From Bugula neritina (lineage: Eukaryota > Bryozoa > Gymnolaemata > Cheilostomatida > Bugulidae): a stretch of 64,000 nucleotides of DNA. Both the position numbers and the translations under genes were made by a program. The stretch spans positions 32,619,773 through 32,683,772 of the forward strand of contig OZ037766.1 of the NCBI GenBank assembly GCA_964035545.1, written 5' to 3'. The stretch's first letter is position 1. Each line of letters starts with the position of its first letter. Under the pieces are notes generated by a model. That model searched no databases. It saw only the letters and a list, made by a program, of their open reading frames with translations, and was not told the origin of the DNA. This document shows, piece after piece, positions 30,240-43,500 of the stretch.

Positions 30240-30412
30240 CTATCACTCATCACTCATCAGTATCACTATCAGTATGACTATGAGTATGAGTATCACTATC
30301 ACTATGACTATGTCTATTGACTATAATTATAACTATTACTATAAGTATAACAATCACAATGACATTGACTATCACTATGACTATGACTATCAGTATGAGT
30401 ATGAGTATGAGT
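30240..30412. repeat. Degenerate 6-bp repeat
   Basis: Runs of TATCAC, TATGAC, TATGAG and TATAAT hexamers. Confidence 0.85.
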
Positions 30413-30585
30413 GATATTATGATTGAGTTCGAATTTCAATATCAATAAACCTATTTACTAAGCTAGGAGGAGTGAAACTTCATTTTCATCATGAGTGTAA
30501 AACTAAATGTTGCTTTCACTATGATACTCTATGAAAAACAAATTGAAATCATGGTCAACTTTGTACGGCATAAATTTTGCATGGA

Positions 30586-30738
30586 GGTTTGAAAGTTGCT
30601 AGAAACAGCACCGATGTGGTGATCACCGAGTGCAGTAATTAGGATCTTGAAAGTTCAAACTCGATATTCCGAGTCAAAACTGGAACTACTGCACTCAGTG
30701 ACTACAAACTCAGTGATGCTTCTAGCAACTTTTTAAAT
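30586..30738. repeat. Imperfect ~150-bp inverted repeat (foldback or MITE-like)
   Basis: The left arm begins AAAGTTGCTAGAA and the right arm ends TTCTAGCAACTTT. Inside, CCGAGTGCAGTA on the left pairs with TACTGCACTCAG on the right. The arms are about 60-65 bases each, around a centre near 30665. There is no coding capacity. It could be a non-autonomous transposon or a large hairpin. Confidence 0.7.
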
Positions 30739-32541
30739 CTTAGTATAGTCACTGAAACTATAATTACAGTTATAGTTCAATGAGTATAGTATTTAATTTT
30801 ACTTGACAGAAAATTTGGTGGCACGGCGTTCAGCAGCTAAATATAATCTGATTGGCTTACTAATTCTAGGCGCAAACTTATAAAGTTTATGTACGCGACT
30901 GTGCCATAGTATGACTTTTATTGCCAATAATTATAATGGCGTTACTCGTATTCCTACAACTCTACAACCTGTTACTACGAAATCAGTTGGTGATTTTCGT
31001 AACAATATAAACAATTACGAAATTCAAAGTAAAACAATGTAGCCTTATGTTATATAGGTAACGCATACACACGCACCTGGAGAAGTGCTACCTAAGCTTT
31101 ATACTTATTGTGTACATTCCTTTTACAGTTTTAGCTTTTTGCTGAGAAGCCTATATTTTTTCTAAACAATTATTTTTCAATTACAAATCATAATACTATC
31201 TACCTATCTTTTATATGGTCAGAAATTTTATATAACTCTTCAATTATGAGTGGACGAATTCTTTGTACCAATTGCCACCTTTCAATCAGCTTTTTTTCCA
31301 TAAATAAATAAACTTTTTTATATATTAGGTTCTTTGATTTGAAGATAACTAATACAAAATCTTCAAATTGTATTATAAACTTTAGTACATGGGCTAAAAC
31401 GATCATTGAGTGCTATTATAGATAATTTGTCAACGTTTTTTGGCATAATTTATGTAATTTTGCAGTACTTTCTAGAATGCCTATATTTTGTTTGGTTATT
31501 GTTTCAAATTAGCTATCACAAAGTGTGATTTCTTATATAATTTTTATGAACATTTGATTTTTTTTAATATTTCATATACTAATAACTTTAAACATTGACT
31601 CTTTCAGTTGTGTTATATGCATTTTTCAATAGCTAGTTGTTGAAAGACAATTCTTCATAAATTTTAATTGTTATTTCTTCATGAAGACACCTAGTTAGTC
31701 ATGTAAGCCCTAGTTTTTAATATGCAACACAAAACATATGTATTTTTTGGTATTTCTGAATTTATTACAATAGCAGTACTGAATGCTTTCTAGCAAACAC
31801 CTTAAGGCAATGATAAACACCACAGCTATAAATTCACAATATGATTATTTAAACAGTAAATTAAACACAATATTACACATATCAAGGTGTAAGATTACAT
31901 AATAAAACATGAGTCACATAAACACACAATTATAACAAGACAGTTTATTTCTATCCTATACTGATATATTTACTTGTTATAATCATACAACGGTTATTCC
32001 AAGTAAAAATAGATCAGTTTTAAAGCATCAGAGTTTTGTTTTTCTATATAGAGTTACTTTAATTATCAAATACAATTTTGGCATTTTAGTTAAGACAATA
32101 ATAGTTGATGCATAAGTAGATGTATAATATATATTATATTATATTACTACTTTATAATAAAATAGTGTGTTGATATTTTATCAAAATGGTGATAACAACA
32201 TAAGTCAGCTGAGGGATCACTTCATATCACAGTTCCTGGCAATAGTTTCACTAATTTATTGACAAAATCATTTTTTATACAAAATATTTGACTTTGTTTG
32301 GCACATTGAGCTTTTTTTATTGATAATTCCTACAAATAGTTTGTTCTGGCAGCAACAAAATTTATAAAAAAATTTAAAGATACAAACACAACTATAATAT
32401 TATTTTTCTATGAACTGTAAGTTTGCTATTAGCTTTAGATTTATTATAAATTTGTTGCAGATGTGTTATGAATTTATAGTAGATGAGAGCACATGAATAT
32501 ATGAATGAAGCTCTAAATGCACGTTAACCTGCATACTTCAG

Positions 32542-32735
32542 CATACTACCACCAGACACGTACTACCACCAGACACGTACTACCACCAGACACGTACTAC
32601 CACCAGACACGTACTACCACCAGACACCTACTACCACCAGACACGTACTACCACCAGACACGTACTATCACCAGACACGTACTATCACCAGACACGTACT
32701 ATCACCAGACACGTACTACCACCAGACACGTATGT
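32542..32735. repeat. 17-bp minisatellite overlapping a stop codon
   Basis: About 11 units of AGACACGTACTACCACC. The right end of the array encodes the last residues (RVWW) and the TAG stop of pentraxin-like gene 2 on the minus strand. Confidence 0.95.
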
Positions 32736-35700
32736 AGCTGGTTACGTTTTGTGAAGGCTCTAATACGTCATTTGCTAAAACTATAAACCCAATCTCACAT
32801 ATCTGATCTTGTCGATGGTAGTTTACATTCACACAGCCAGTAGTTAGACAAACAGACAGACAAGTCAGCAAGGAAGGATAACTCAGAGGTTGAACAGATA
32901 ATTCAGGCATCTGGTATTCTGGATAGATCTCAAACTTGTTCCAGATGTCATCCATCAAAGCTGTAAATAGTTTTATGTATGCAAGAATTAAACAGTACTA
33001 AAGAAAGCCTGAAGCCAAGAGTCTCCGAATGTTTACAAACACATGTACATTGAGAATGCCATGTCAAAAAATATGTACATGAACAATTTACACTAATGTC
33101 AAGTTTCAAGTAAAACTGAAAATTTAAACTGTAATATTTATTGTATATACTATTTTAAAAAATTTCACAAAAATAGTCTAACTGAATGAGATAAACTGAA
33201 ATATTTCAATAGTAAACTTTTTATTTGGCATAGTTATTCAATTTCAATGTTAAAACATGCAATGGTCAACAAAATGAAAAATGTGGTTTTTTAGTAAGCC
33301 CATAAATCAAAACAAAAATAAATTTCTTGAAAAATCCTGCTATAACATAATATGTTGTAATAGATGTATAACCATTTTACCTGTACTTTTGTAGTCAATA
33401 GACACAGCTTCGAATGTGTTTTCTATCGTTCCATGAACCTCCATCACTCCAGGTCTTAAACTGAACACGTCGCCTTCCTTTCTGCAGTCGGCAGCTAGCT
33501 TATCTAGTTGTTTTGGAGAAAAGGCAAAACTCCAGATGTTTAAGCAGGAAATTGATCCTACCATTTGGTGACTTCTGCTTCTTTCCCCTTAAAACATAAT
33601 CCATTACAGACGGTGTTCAAACCTGAAAATTATAATATAAACTTCTTGCTTAACCAAAACTGTAGTATACCTGACAAAACAAAATTCTACATGTTTTGCA
33701 ATTTACCAATAATCGATACCAATAAGTAAACATGTACAAAATAGACTTTGAAACTATACAGAATAGTTAAAGGAATCGTATAAAATTATATTTTACTAAC
33801 CAAGAAATTTATCTTGCTCACTAAGTACTACAAGTGCAGTCTCTAGGGTGGATGCATTGATCTTCTTTGGTACGTTGAACTCTTGCATTATACTCTCGGA
33901 TGGAGCTGAAGTGTCTGTATTTACTTTTAATGTAATCTGAAAAGATCCTCTAAACACATATAAAGCATTCAAAATTTTGTTTTTGTTAATAAACCTGTTA
34001 CAAAAACCGAAAAACAAATTATATTGGATGCATTAAATTGCGATCTTACTTGATACATTGGACTTGTATCAAGCAAAGTTTCTTTTGCTGACAAACAATA
34101 AAATAACCATTCTTTAAGGGGAAGATTGTAAATGAGGTTTCTCCTCTGCCTCTCAATCCTGAATCTAACAGTTGTTAGGCCAACTTTGAAAAACAACCAG
34201 TCTATACCATCTAAAACAAGCAAGGGAACACAACTGCAGCAGTTCATCATTGATCAAAAGTATTACATGTGAAATGTAACTGCCTGTGCATACCTTGTGT
34301 GACCATGCTGATGAATGCACTTCTATTTACGTCATTCAATTCATTTGCTTTTCCCCAGAAACAAATGGTGAAGTGTGTGATTGGCATATTGATTTTTCTT
34401 GCAGCCCAATTTCCAGGGTTGACAGCTGTATTGGTGAAAGTATAACTCAAATGTTTTCCTTTAGAACCTGCGAAAATGTCATCATACTGAGAAGTTTAGG
34501 GTTTAATTGGATCATACAGCATTGTACAACCTCTACTTGAGATAACTCATATCCAGAACAACTATATAAAATTTATTTGATATGCAAGAAAGTCATTTTA
34601 AATATTTTACTAGATTTTAAAAATCTAGGCAGTGTGAAGAAGCATGTGCAGGCCTTAAAGTGCATGCATTGAAGATATGCTGCATTTAAATGATTGATCA
34701 TAGCTTTTCTATATAATCTACGAATCTCTCACTGATAGTTTACCTGCTACCGGAGGATGAGATGCACCAGTTTTGTCATTCACTTCTATGCCTCCATGGA
34801 TCTGCATAGATTCTGGTTTTAAGTTGAACACGTCACCTTCGTTCTGGCAGCCAGCCAACTTTTTAAGGTGATGCTCTGGGAAGGTTGTACTCCAGATGTT
34901 TAAACAGGTGATGGATCCTATAAGACTTGCATTGAATCCTCCTACAGATTAATCTCTATCATATAATACACTGGTAATATATGGGTACACACTACACTGT
35001 ATGATTTAATCTTTATCATATGATAATACACTGGTGATATATGAGTACACACTGTGCTATGAGATTTAATCTAATATTTGTTATAAATACTAGGTCTTAC
35101 TTGAAACATAATTACTCTGCAACTAAAAACTCTTGTGTTTTTTTATATAAATGGGTGTAGACTGTATAGTATTTTGTAAGTGTTCAATTCATCTCAAAGA
35201 GTTAATTTAAGACAATATAAATAAAAGGTCGTTACCCATAAGTTTTTCTTGATCTCCAAATAAATTTAAAGATGCAAAGATGAATTTTTGTTTGAGAAGT
35301 TTTCGCATTGAAAAATCATGCGAATCACTTAGAGTCCACACTAGATTTGGCCACTTTTCACCAACCTTCAGCTGAAAGAACGGAATGGATGTGCGTCATT
35401 AATTTAAGTTACAGATTTGAGTAGCATATTAATCATTTGCAAGTGTTTATGTAGTAGAAACTAGCAAGTGAAGTAAACTTGGAATTATAGCAATATAACT
35501 TATTACTGCAAGGTGTGAATAGTAAAAAGCAAACACAAACTGCTATAATGACAAAATTGAAAATAGATAAACTGGTGAATGTAAAGTTTATATAGTAGAG
35601 CTGCTTTTTATTACATATTATAGTATACAGCTTGAGGTATGGTAATACGTAAAATTACCTGATACTGAAACTTTTTGTCTGTTATTACATTGTCAATGGA

Positions 35701-38700
35701 GAGACAGGAAAAATACCAATCATGTTGATTTATCTTGTAGTTAGATGCAAATGATTCAGAGTTCAATTCTAGAATAAAACTATTTCTTCCAACTTTGAAA
35801 CGAAGCAAATGAGGCACCCCTTTAAATATAGCAATATTTTCTATATCTCATTCTATAAAATATTATATGATTATGCAACTAATTATATTATAAACTATTA
35901 AGCTAATCAACTGAATAATGATGAAATTAATTTCATAAATATAAAATAACATTTTTGTCAAGTTTGTTAGAATCAATTTAACATAACTTATTTTACATGA
36001 AGACAAATCTGTAGCGGGTTATGTAATACACCAATTGACCAACAATAAAACATTAACTACAAACAATATAAGAATACCTGTTGTTGCCATGCTTAGAATT
36101 GTGCTGGTAGGTGTATCAGGGATGTCATGTATTTTCACCCAGAAACAGATGGTAAAGTTGGCTGTTGGCATCTCTTCAATCACTCTCCCTGCCCAGTTGC
36201 TCGTGTCAACAGCATCATTAGTAAGTGTGTAGTTTCCAGCAGGGGTGAATTCCTCTTCTTTTTACAAAACAGATTATGATCATTGCTAATATAATTTGAT
36301 TGGATTAATTGCGCATGTCCTAAAATCCTTATTGAACACATTTATAATAACAGCTTTAAAACAATTTTCAAAAAAAAGGTTTGAGAAAATTCGATCAGCT
36401 TCTGAAAATATCAATCAACTCAAGTATCTGAGTTGCAGATATTAATTCTGCAGAAATTGAAAAATCTAATAATTGAGCTTTTGAAAACATGAAAACCAAT
36501 TTCCATTTAATATTATTCTCTATACAGAATAGAGAGAAGAGCTCTTTGTGACCATCTGAAGTGTTTATTGCAAAGTATAGATTCATCATCTCTCTGATGT
36601 TTTGTAACAGGTTATTCAACTATTCAATTATCTATTCTAAGTTCTAACAGCAATAACATTGTAATGATATCTTGTTTTACCAGTAAATTGTCTGAAACTT
36701 AGCTCAGGGTTACAATAGATTTAAAGTTTACATATAACATCTAAGTTTGACATTGCATCATGCTTCCTCTTATTATATTATATACTTAAGGAAAAAAATT
36801 AGCACTTTAACACTTATCTAGCTCTTTCTGCATGCAAGAAAAATTAATAATGCCTAATGTTAAAATGAAAGTAACAAACAAGCAAAATAGCATCTGGTGT
36901 CACTTTTGAAAATTTCAAGCCACCATTTGATGATTCAACTAATCTTCTGCTATGAGACATTGAATATGATTCCTCAATAACCTGCGAGACAATGAGCTAT
37001 TGTTTCTATAACCTGGTCAGAACTCAAAACAGTCAGTAAAGGTAAAATAAAATTTTTTATCTCTTGTATGAAAATTTTTTAGTTTAATAAATTTCAATAT
37101 TTATTATTAATATTATTTAGAGGATTAGTTGCATTCTATATGACATCACATCTCTCTCTTACAAATATTTATATTTCTGGAACGAAAGTATTTGTTAAGC
37201 ACTGGAAGATAAAATAATTTTACCAATTTCTGTTGATTCAGCCAACCCACCAGATGCTGCTTTTAGAACTAGCCAGTCGTCTCCTTCCAGAACCACAATA
37301 GGATCCCTAGCTGCGATAGGTAATATAGCCAGTGCTTTACTAGGCATTGTAGAAGGCTTTGTAGCAAGCGTTGTAGTAGGTATTGTAGTAGGTGTTGTAG
37401 TAGGTGTTGTAATAGGTGTTGTAGTAGGTGGTTTAGTGGGTGGTGTAGAAGGCATTGTAGCAAGTGCTGTAGTAGATGTTGTAGTGGGTGTTGTAGTAGG
37501 TGGTGTAGTAGGTGGTGTAGTGGGTGTTGTAGTAGGTGGTGTAGTAGGTGTTGTAGTAGGCATTGTAGTAGGTGTTGTAGTAGGTGTTGTAATAGGTGTT
37601 GTAGTTGGTGGTTTAGTGAGTGGTGTAGAAGGCATTGTAGCAAGTGCTGTAGTAGATGTTGTAGTGGGTGTTGTAGTAGGCATTGTAGTAGGTGTTGTAG
37701 TTGGTGTTGTAGTAAGTGTTGTAGTAGGTGGTGTAGTTGATGTTGTAGTAGGTGGTGTAGTAAGTGTTGTAGCAAGTGCTGTAGTAGATGTTGTAGTGGG
37801 TGTTAAAGTAGGCATTGTAGTAGGCATTGTAGTAGGTGTTGTAGTAAGTGTTGTAGTAGGTGTTGTAGTAGGTGGTGTAGTAGGTGGTGTAGTAGGTGTT
37901 GTAGTTGGTGTTGTAGTTGGTGTAGTTGGTGGTGTTGTAGTCTTAGTTGGTGCTGTATCTGTACCTCCATTACTTTCGTGGTTTTCGAAAATACTCAGAG
38001 CTGCAAATACAAACTAACAGATATAATTTATTTGTTAGTTTTACAGCATTTTATCATCTCTCATGAAATATTTATATTTTTAGATTATACTTAATTACAA
38101 ACAACCTGATTTTTTCACTGTCTAGACTCTAGATACTTGGTTGCTTTCTTTTTTTAGAAAATGTTGACAATGACAGGTAATTTTAATCATACAGAAACTG
38201 TTTTCTACCTAATAAACTACTACACATGTAACAACAGATTTGTACCTGACGAAACGTTGATCGCATTTGAAAAGAAAGAACTGACCAAATTTTAAAAAGA
38301 TGACACTCAAAATTTAACTATTTTCCTTATTTTTAATTTTGCATAAATGCAGAGAAAAATCTTTTCATTACTATGCTATCCATCATCTTTTTGGCAATGA
38401 AGACAAATACAGTATGTTTAAAGTTATAGTCTACTATTTTTAAATTTTTGCCAGGAATATATGCTTTTCCCATGATATTTGATATTTAATTGTAGCAAAA
38501 TTTTAATATAATTCATCACTAGTGAAATATTTTAAAAACAAAACTTCTTTTTATCATAATAATATGTCTGTGTCTTTTCTATGTGGCTTGAACTTTGGTT
38601 GAATTTGAAATAAAACAAACTAAAAATTGTCACAACTTTAACCATCAATTACAATTTTCTTAACCAACCTCCAGAATTTTAAATAACCTATTGAAATCTC

Positions 38701-38897
38701 AAACATATAAACTTCAAACAAAACACATTGTAGTATATTAGATAAATAATAAAGTATGGCAATATTTTGTATTATAATACATATAACACAATAAAAAATT
38801 GCTTACTATAAGTTCTATAATATATCTGTATACTCATACCCGTTATAACCAGAGTTATTTGTAGAAGAAAGGCAGCCGGTGACTTTCTTGGCAGCAT
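32716..38897 (-). CDS. Pentraxin-like protein 2: signal peptide, mucin-like stalk, two pentraxin-like modules, PAN/apple domain
   Basis: Eleven exons with consistent phases, 807 residues: 38840-38897, 37224-38000, 36078-36257, 35659-35819, 35236-35371, 34744-34941, 34294-34458, 34050-34210, 33801-33936, 33381-33587, 32716-32960. Exon 1 is a signal peptide (MLPRKSPAAFLLQITLVIT). Exon 2 encodes ~220 residues of Thr/Pro repeats (TTTPTT, PPTT), a likely O-glycosylated stalk, then an orphan GDDWLVLKAASGG resembling the start of the module's second exon. Two modules follow (residues ~280-500 and 504-720), each with TFTN or TLTN, FTICFW, GSI(S/T)CLNIW and EGDVF motifs. The last exon is PAN-like (LSYPSLLTCLSVCLTTGC...ICEIG). 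This is probably a secreted or surface recognition protein; that role is inferred. A possible poly(A) signal lies at about 32445-32440. Confidence 0.82.
37325..37935 (-). repeat. Coding minisatellite of the mucin-like stalk
   Basis: About 600 bases of 9- and 12-base units (GTTGTAGTAGGT type on the plus strand) encode Thr/Pro-rich sequence on the minus strand. A higher-order repeat of about 180 bases (the LATMPSTP...KPPTTTP block) occurs twice. Confidence 0.92.
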
Positions 38898-40520
38898 CTT
38901 TGCTCTGCACGCTGCTACAGATGTATGAGAATATTTATTAAAACTTCAAGGAAAAGTGGTATATTAAAAAATCAATAATATTGACTAGAAACATATGGAA
39001 TACTCGACCGTTTACATATTAGCAAGACAACTCCTCTAATATACTATTTGTTAGAAAAATCAATACATAATTTAAAAGTACAACAGTAGTACTGATATGT
39101 ATGAGTGAAGAAAATTAAACAAGGACAGCAACTCCTATGCCCTATGGTATTGTTGTGATCATTCAATACACATCGAAAACTGTGATTGTATATTTGCTAT
39201 GTGAATGATATGGTATATTATGTGAATATTGCTGTGTGCTGAAGAGTATATTTAGGCTATACTATATATACTCAAAAAACCTGCATCATAATGATCACAC
39301 AAATACAATGTGTATACCAGTAAAATTAGTGGTTACATAACTAGTGTGTAAACACAACTCATCCATTATTCTACAAATACTGCGCATGGCAAGTTGAAAT
39401 ATGTGACCTACAATGATTGAGGCTAGTTTTGTTGTTGCTATAACTGTGTCACGTGCACCCAGAGAGTCATAAGAATCAACGGATTAGTGTCTTGTGGAGT
39501 GACACATATTTAATTTATTTCCTTATGTTCCTTGTAGACTTTACTAATCGTGATACTGAAATGCAATTTCAAAACATAGATAGATAAATAATGTCCTAAA
39601 ATATTAATATGTACAATAACTGAAACAGCTAAACAACAAACATGTGCAAATGTAACAACAATGTACAACTAATCAAATGTATAAATGAACAATAGTTCAC
39701 AAAAAGTTGGTACTTTTTCCTCCTTAGGTGAATGTAATAATTAACCAAATATAAAACAATTTCAAACTAAATACTAATTTCTATAACACTATTTGTTCAA
39801 TTATAGTAGGCTTCTGCTTTCTCTGTTGCTTCTTTTCTATTTTATGTGCTCAAGGCTATTTATTAGGTTGCTATATCAGCTAACTTTCATAAAATATAGC
39901 TGTCATCATAGCTCTAAGAAAACTGCCTTTTATGTGATGAATGCTTCTACTGATTATGCACTTTACAATAACCAAACATCAAAGAGTGTAAATCTACAAG
40001 AAATGAGAAATCTAAAGCTGCTTCAGTTAGTTCATCTATATTTTCCAAATCTAAATATCATATGTACGTGTACAGTAAATGGCCTTGGTGCTTTAGAGTT
40101 GATTAAACAGATGATGTAACAACTAGTATACTGTTATTATGTAACAATAGTTGAAATTGATAGTTGAAAAGTTCAACATATTTTTATAGAATTCATTGGA
40201 AAATGTAGAAAAAAATTATTTATTATATAAAAAGTAAAAAACGATAAATACAACACAATGCACCATACAGTATTGCAGTAATAAATACAGTACAATGCAT
40301 CATAGTTCATACAGGATTGTAATAATAAATAAAGAGAATAAATTTATTAGCAGACGCATTGCAACCAAAGAAGAAGAGAGAAAAACTCCAAGAGAAACTC
40401 TCTGAAATATTAATTGGAATTCAAGTGACCTTACAGACATGTTGGTCTAGTGTCAGAAGGTGTCAGCAAGTGTCAGCAAGTGTTAGCAAGTGTTAGCAAG
40501 TGTTAGTAAAATAGTGACTA
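38898..40520. other. Intergenic between pentraxin-like gene 2 and EXOC1
   Basis: AT-rich. An open frame at 39793-40119 lacks an ATG start and splice context and is not accepted. A short 10-bp repeat (GTGTTAGCAA) lies at 40452-40508, close to the EXOC1 stop. Confidence 0.4.
40343..40348 (-). promoter_or_regulatory. Possible EXOC1 poly(A) signal
   Basis: AATAAA on the minus strand about 185 bases past the EXOC1 stop. Confidence 0.5.
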
Positions 40521-40531
40521 GAGGGAGAAGC

Positions 40532-43500
40532 TCAGTGAAGCTGGGCAATGTCTGAGAACATCTGCAAGATATCATTGATAGAGAAGTCTAGGGAAATGTT
40601 AGAGTCAGCATAGCACCGCTTCAACATGCTGACAAACAGGTTGTATTGGTGGAGGAACTGCTTCTGTACTGAGGTCCACACCACCTGCAACACGTCCACA
40701 GACAGGTTACCTACTAGGTTAGTCGCTGATAATTTGACAGATTTACTTCTATTAACTACACTAAGTACTAACAACGCTGACAACTTACCTGTAACAAGTT
40801 CTCTTCTTCACACATGTGCTTTTCTAACTTCTTGTACAAGGTTTCCAGCCCTTTACGTACCTACAGCAAATTATATACTCCGAGAAAAGTGAATGGGCAT
40901 ATTTACTCACTGGCTGTATTAGTATCATCTATTTATTCTCCATATCAAGGGAAAGACACACGTATTACACACAAGGTCACATGTACTACACACAAGGTCA
41001 CACGTACTACACACAAGGTCACACGTACTACACACAAGGTCACACATATTACACACAAGGTCACATGTACTACACACAAGGTCACATGTACTACACACAA
41101 GGTCACATGTATTACATTACAAACCTCTTTAGCAGGATATTCTTTGATTACTTTACGTAATTCTGTCTTATTAAAAGCCAACAAATACCCCACTTCCTCT
41201 TCCTTCACCCCCGACTTAAGCTTCTCCTCCACCCCCTCGAAGAACAGCTAAAAAGAGAGTATGGGAGTTGTCACACTCTAGTTAACATCAGGTATGGGAG
41301 TTATCATACTCTAGTTAACATCTGGTATGGGAGTTATCATTCTCTAGCTAACATCTGGTATGGGAGTTGTCATACTTACAGTCAACTTCTCCATGGGGGT
41401 CCCCAGCTGCTCCTGCACATAAGCTTGCATGTGTTCCTGGTACCTCAGTCTAGCCTCCTTCCTCTCCGCGTCCAGACAGCTGATCTTCATTTGAGACAGC
41501 AAAGCTGGCAGCATAGAGTAGTGCAGTATAACAGTATGCCAACAAAATCATTTTTGAGGATAAACCAAATTGGGGTAAAAAGTGACAGAAAAGATCAACT
41601 ATCAGTAGATTATTCCTTTTAGTGATAGATATAAAACAGTTGACGCATTCCTTATTTTTGTGTATTCTTTGAAAAAAAACTGCAAAATAACTAAAACTGC
41701 TACCAGCTGACTTTCACTAATTTTCAGGAACTCAACACAAGAAAGAATGAGTGTTACTGAGTGAGTGAGTGTTAGTGAGAGGGTAAGTGTTAGTGAGAGT
41801 TGGTGAGAGTGTTACTGAGTGAGTTTAATAAATTTTTCTGAAACGAGAAGCGAAATGCTAGACTCACCATGAATTCTGTGAAGGTTTTCAAACATGATGA
41901 CGTGTCTGGGTGTCTTGAAATGCTCAGAGGCGATACGCGCCACTTCAGTGAACAGCTTCTGAGCAAGCACCTTGTACGCCTTGTCTAGGTCCGACCGCCT
42001 GTCAGAGTTGTGGAAAATACTCTCAGACTGCTCTGCAAACTCCTGGAAGTAGCATATGTGTGACAAGTGTGACAGGATATATGACGAGTGTGACAGAATA
42101 TATGACGAGTGTGACAGAATGTGACAAGTGTGACAGAATATGTGACAAGTGTGACAGAGTATATGACGAGTGTGACAGAATGTGACAAGTGTGACAGAAT
42201 ATGTGACAAGTGTGACAGAATATGTGACAAGTGTGACAGAGTCTACCCACCTCAAACACGTGTACAAAGGAAATGATTCCACATCTAGACTTTTTGCTTG
42301 GCTTTGTTTCTTCAAAGCTTTTACACTGTACCTTCTGCAATACATGTTACATGCGTCAGGGCTAGCTTTACCTGTATAACACTTACTATATCATACTTAT
42401 ATATCACACTTAATATATCACACTTACTATACTATACTTACTATAATATACTTACTATATCATACTTATTACAATATACTTACGATATACTCGTCAAAGG
42501 TACGTTTGACAGACACTGAAGCCGTTCCGTAAACTTTAGAAAGGAACAATCCGGAAGAGGCAGCCAACTTTGTGTGGTGACTCAGGTGAACGAGGAGACT
42601 AAGGGAGTAGCTGGAACAGACAGACATAGTCTGAGAAACAGACAGACATAGTCTGAGAAGCAGACAGACATAGTCTGAGAAACAGAGAGACATAGTCTGA
42701 GAAACACGCAGTATGCAATCGTGTTCAACACCATCATAGTTTTAGTTGGATAATTTTAATCTTGCGCTGTCACATTGAAAACAGTTCCAAAACTCTACGA
42801 TGCAAAACTTGAAAATGAAAAAAAAAAATATAATCTGTGAAAATACACAACTAAATTATATAATATACCAATATACAGTAGTAAAGCAACTTACAAGGTG
42901 TCCTGTTTAACGCAATGGTTGATAAAACTGGACAAATGTTTCTCCAAGTTTTGGAAGATTTCACCAAGAAGCAGCCGGGTAGAATGATCAGCGGTTTTAC
43001 TGAAAGAGAGAAGATATCTGCGAAACCTGTTAGAGGTGACTATAGTCTTTAGTTACCAATAACGGTGATTAGGCAGAATTAGTAAAAGCAGAGTTAGTAT
43101 TGTCTAAAATAAATGTATAATTTCATACACAAAACACAAATTACCAAATTTCAGAGCATTTTATACTGTTCATAGAAAGCAACCAACTTTGAGTAAATTA
43201 CAAGGCGAATGCTTCTTTTAGTTTCCGGGAGTTAAAACATGTTTTGCAATTCATCTTTGGGGTTATAATTTTGAGGGATTTGGTGACCCAACACTCTGTG
43301 ACACACTTTTAAGGTTGGAAATTGGGCTATCTACTGAGCCATTCATTAGGAGTACAAACAAGCTTGTACTAATGAATTGTAATGGTAGCACTGCTAACAG
43401 AGGCCTCATCTATGTACTTCTGTCTTTCTGTATCACAGGCAATATTCTACATGTAAATCTAAGGGGGGTAGTTGAGTACACCCCAAGCTTCACTAGAAGC

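Larger units (their letters stand above)
29700..32500. other. Gene-poor intergenic region
   Basis: No convincing exon was found on either strand. It contains a hexamer-like array (TATGAC/TATCAC) at about 30240-30412 and a large imperfect inverted repeat at about 30586-30738. Confidence 0.45.

Noticed and set aside
30232..30414. Ser/Thr/Met repeat open frame
   Set aside because: Hexamer repeat artefact, no splice or start context.
37436..38017. Plus-strand Val/Gly-rich frame of 193 codons
   Set aside because: Mirror of the Thr/Pro stalk coded on the minus strand, which has proper splice borders and phases.
39793..40119. 108-codon hydrophobic open frame
   Set aside because: No ATG start, no splice context, AT-rich composition; likely chance.
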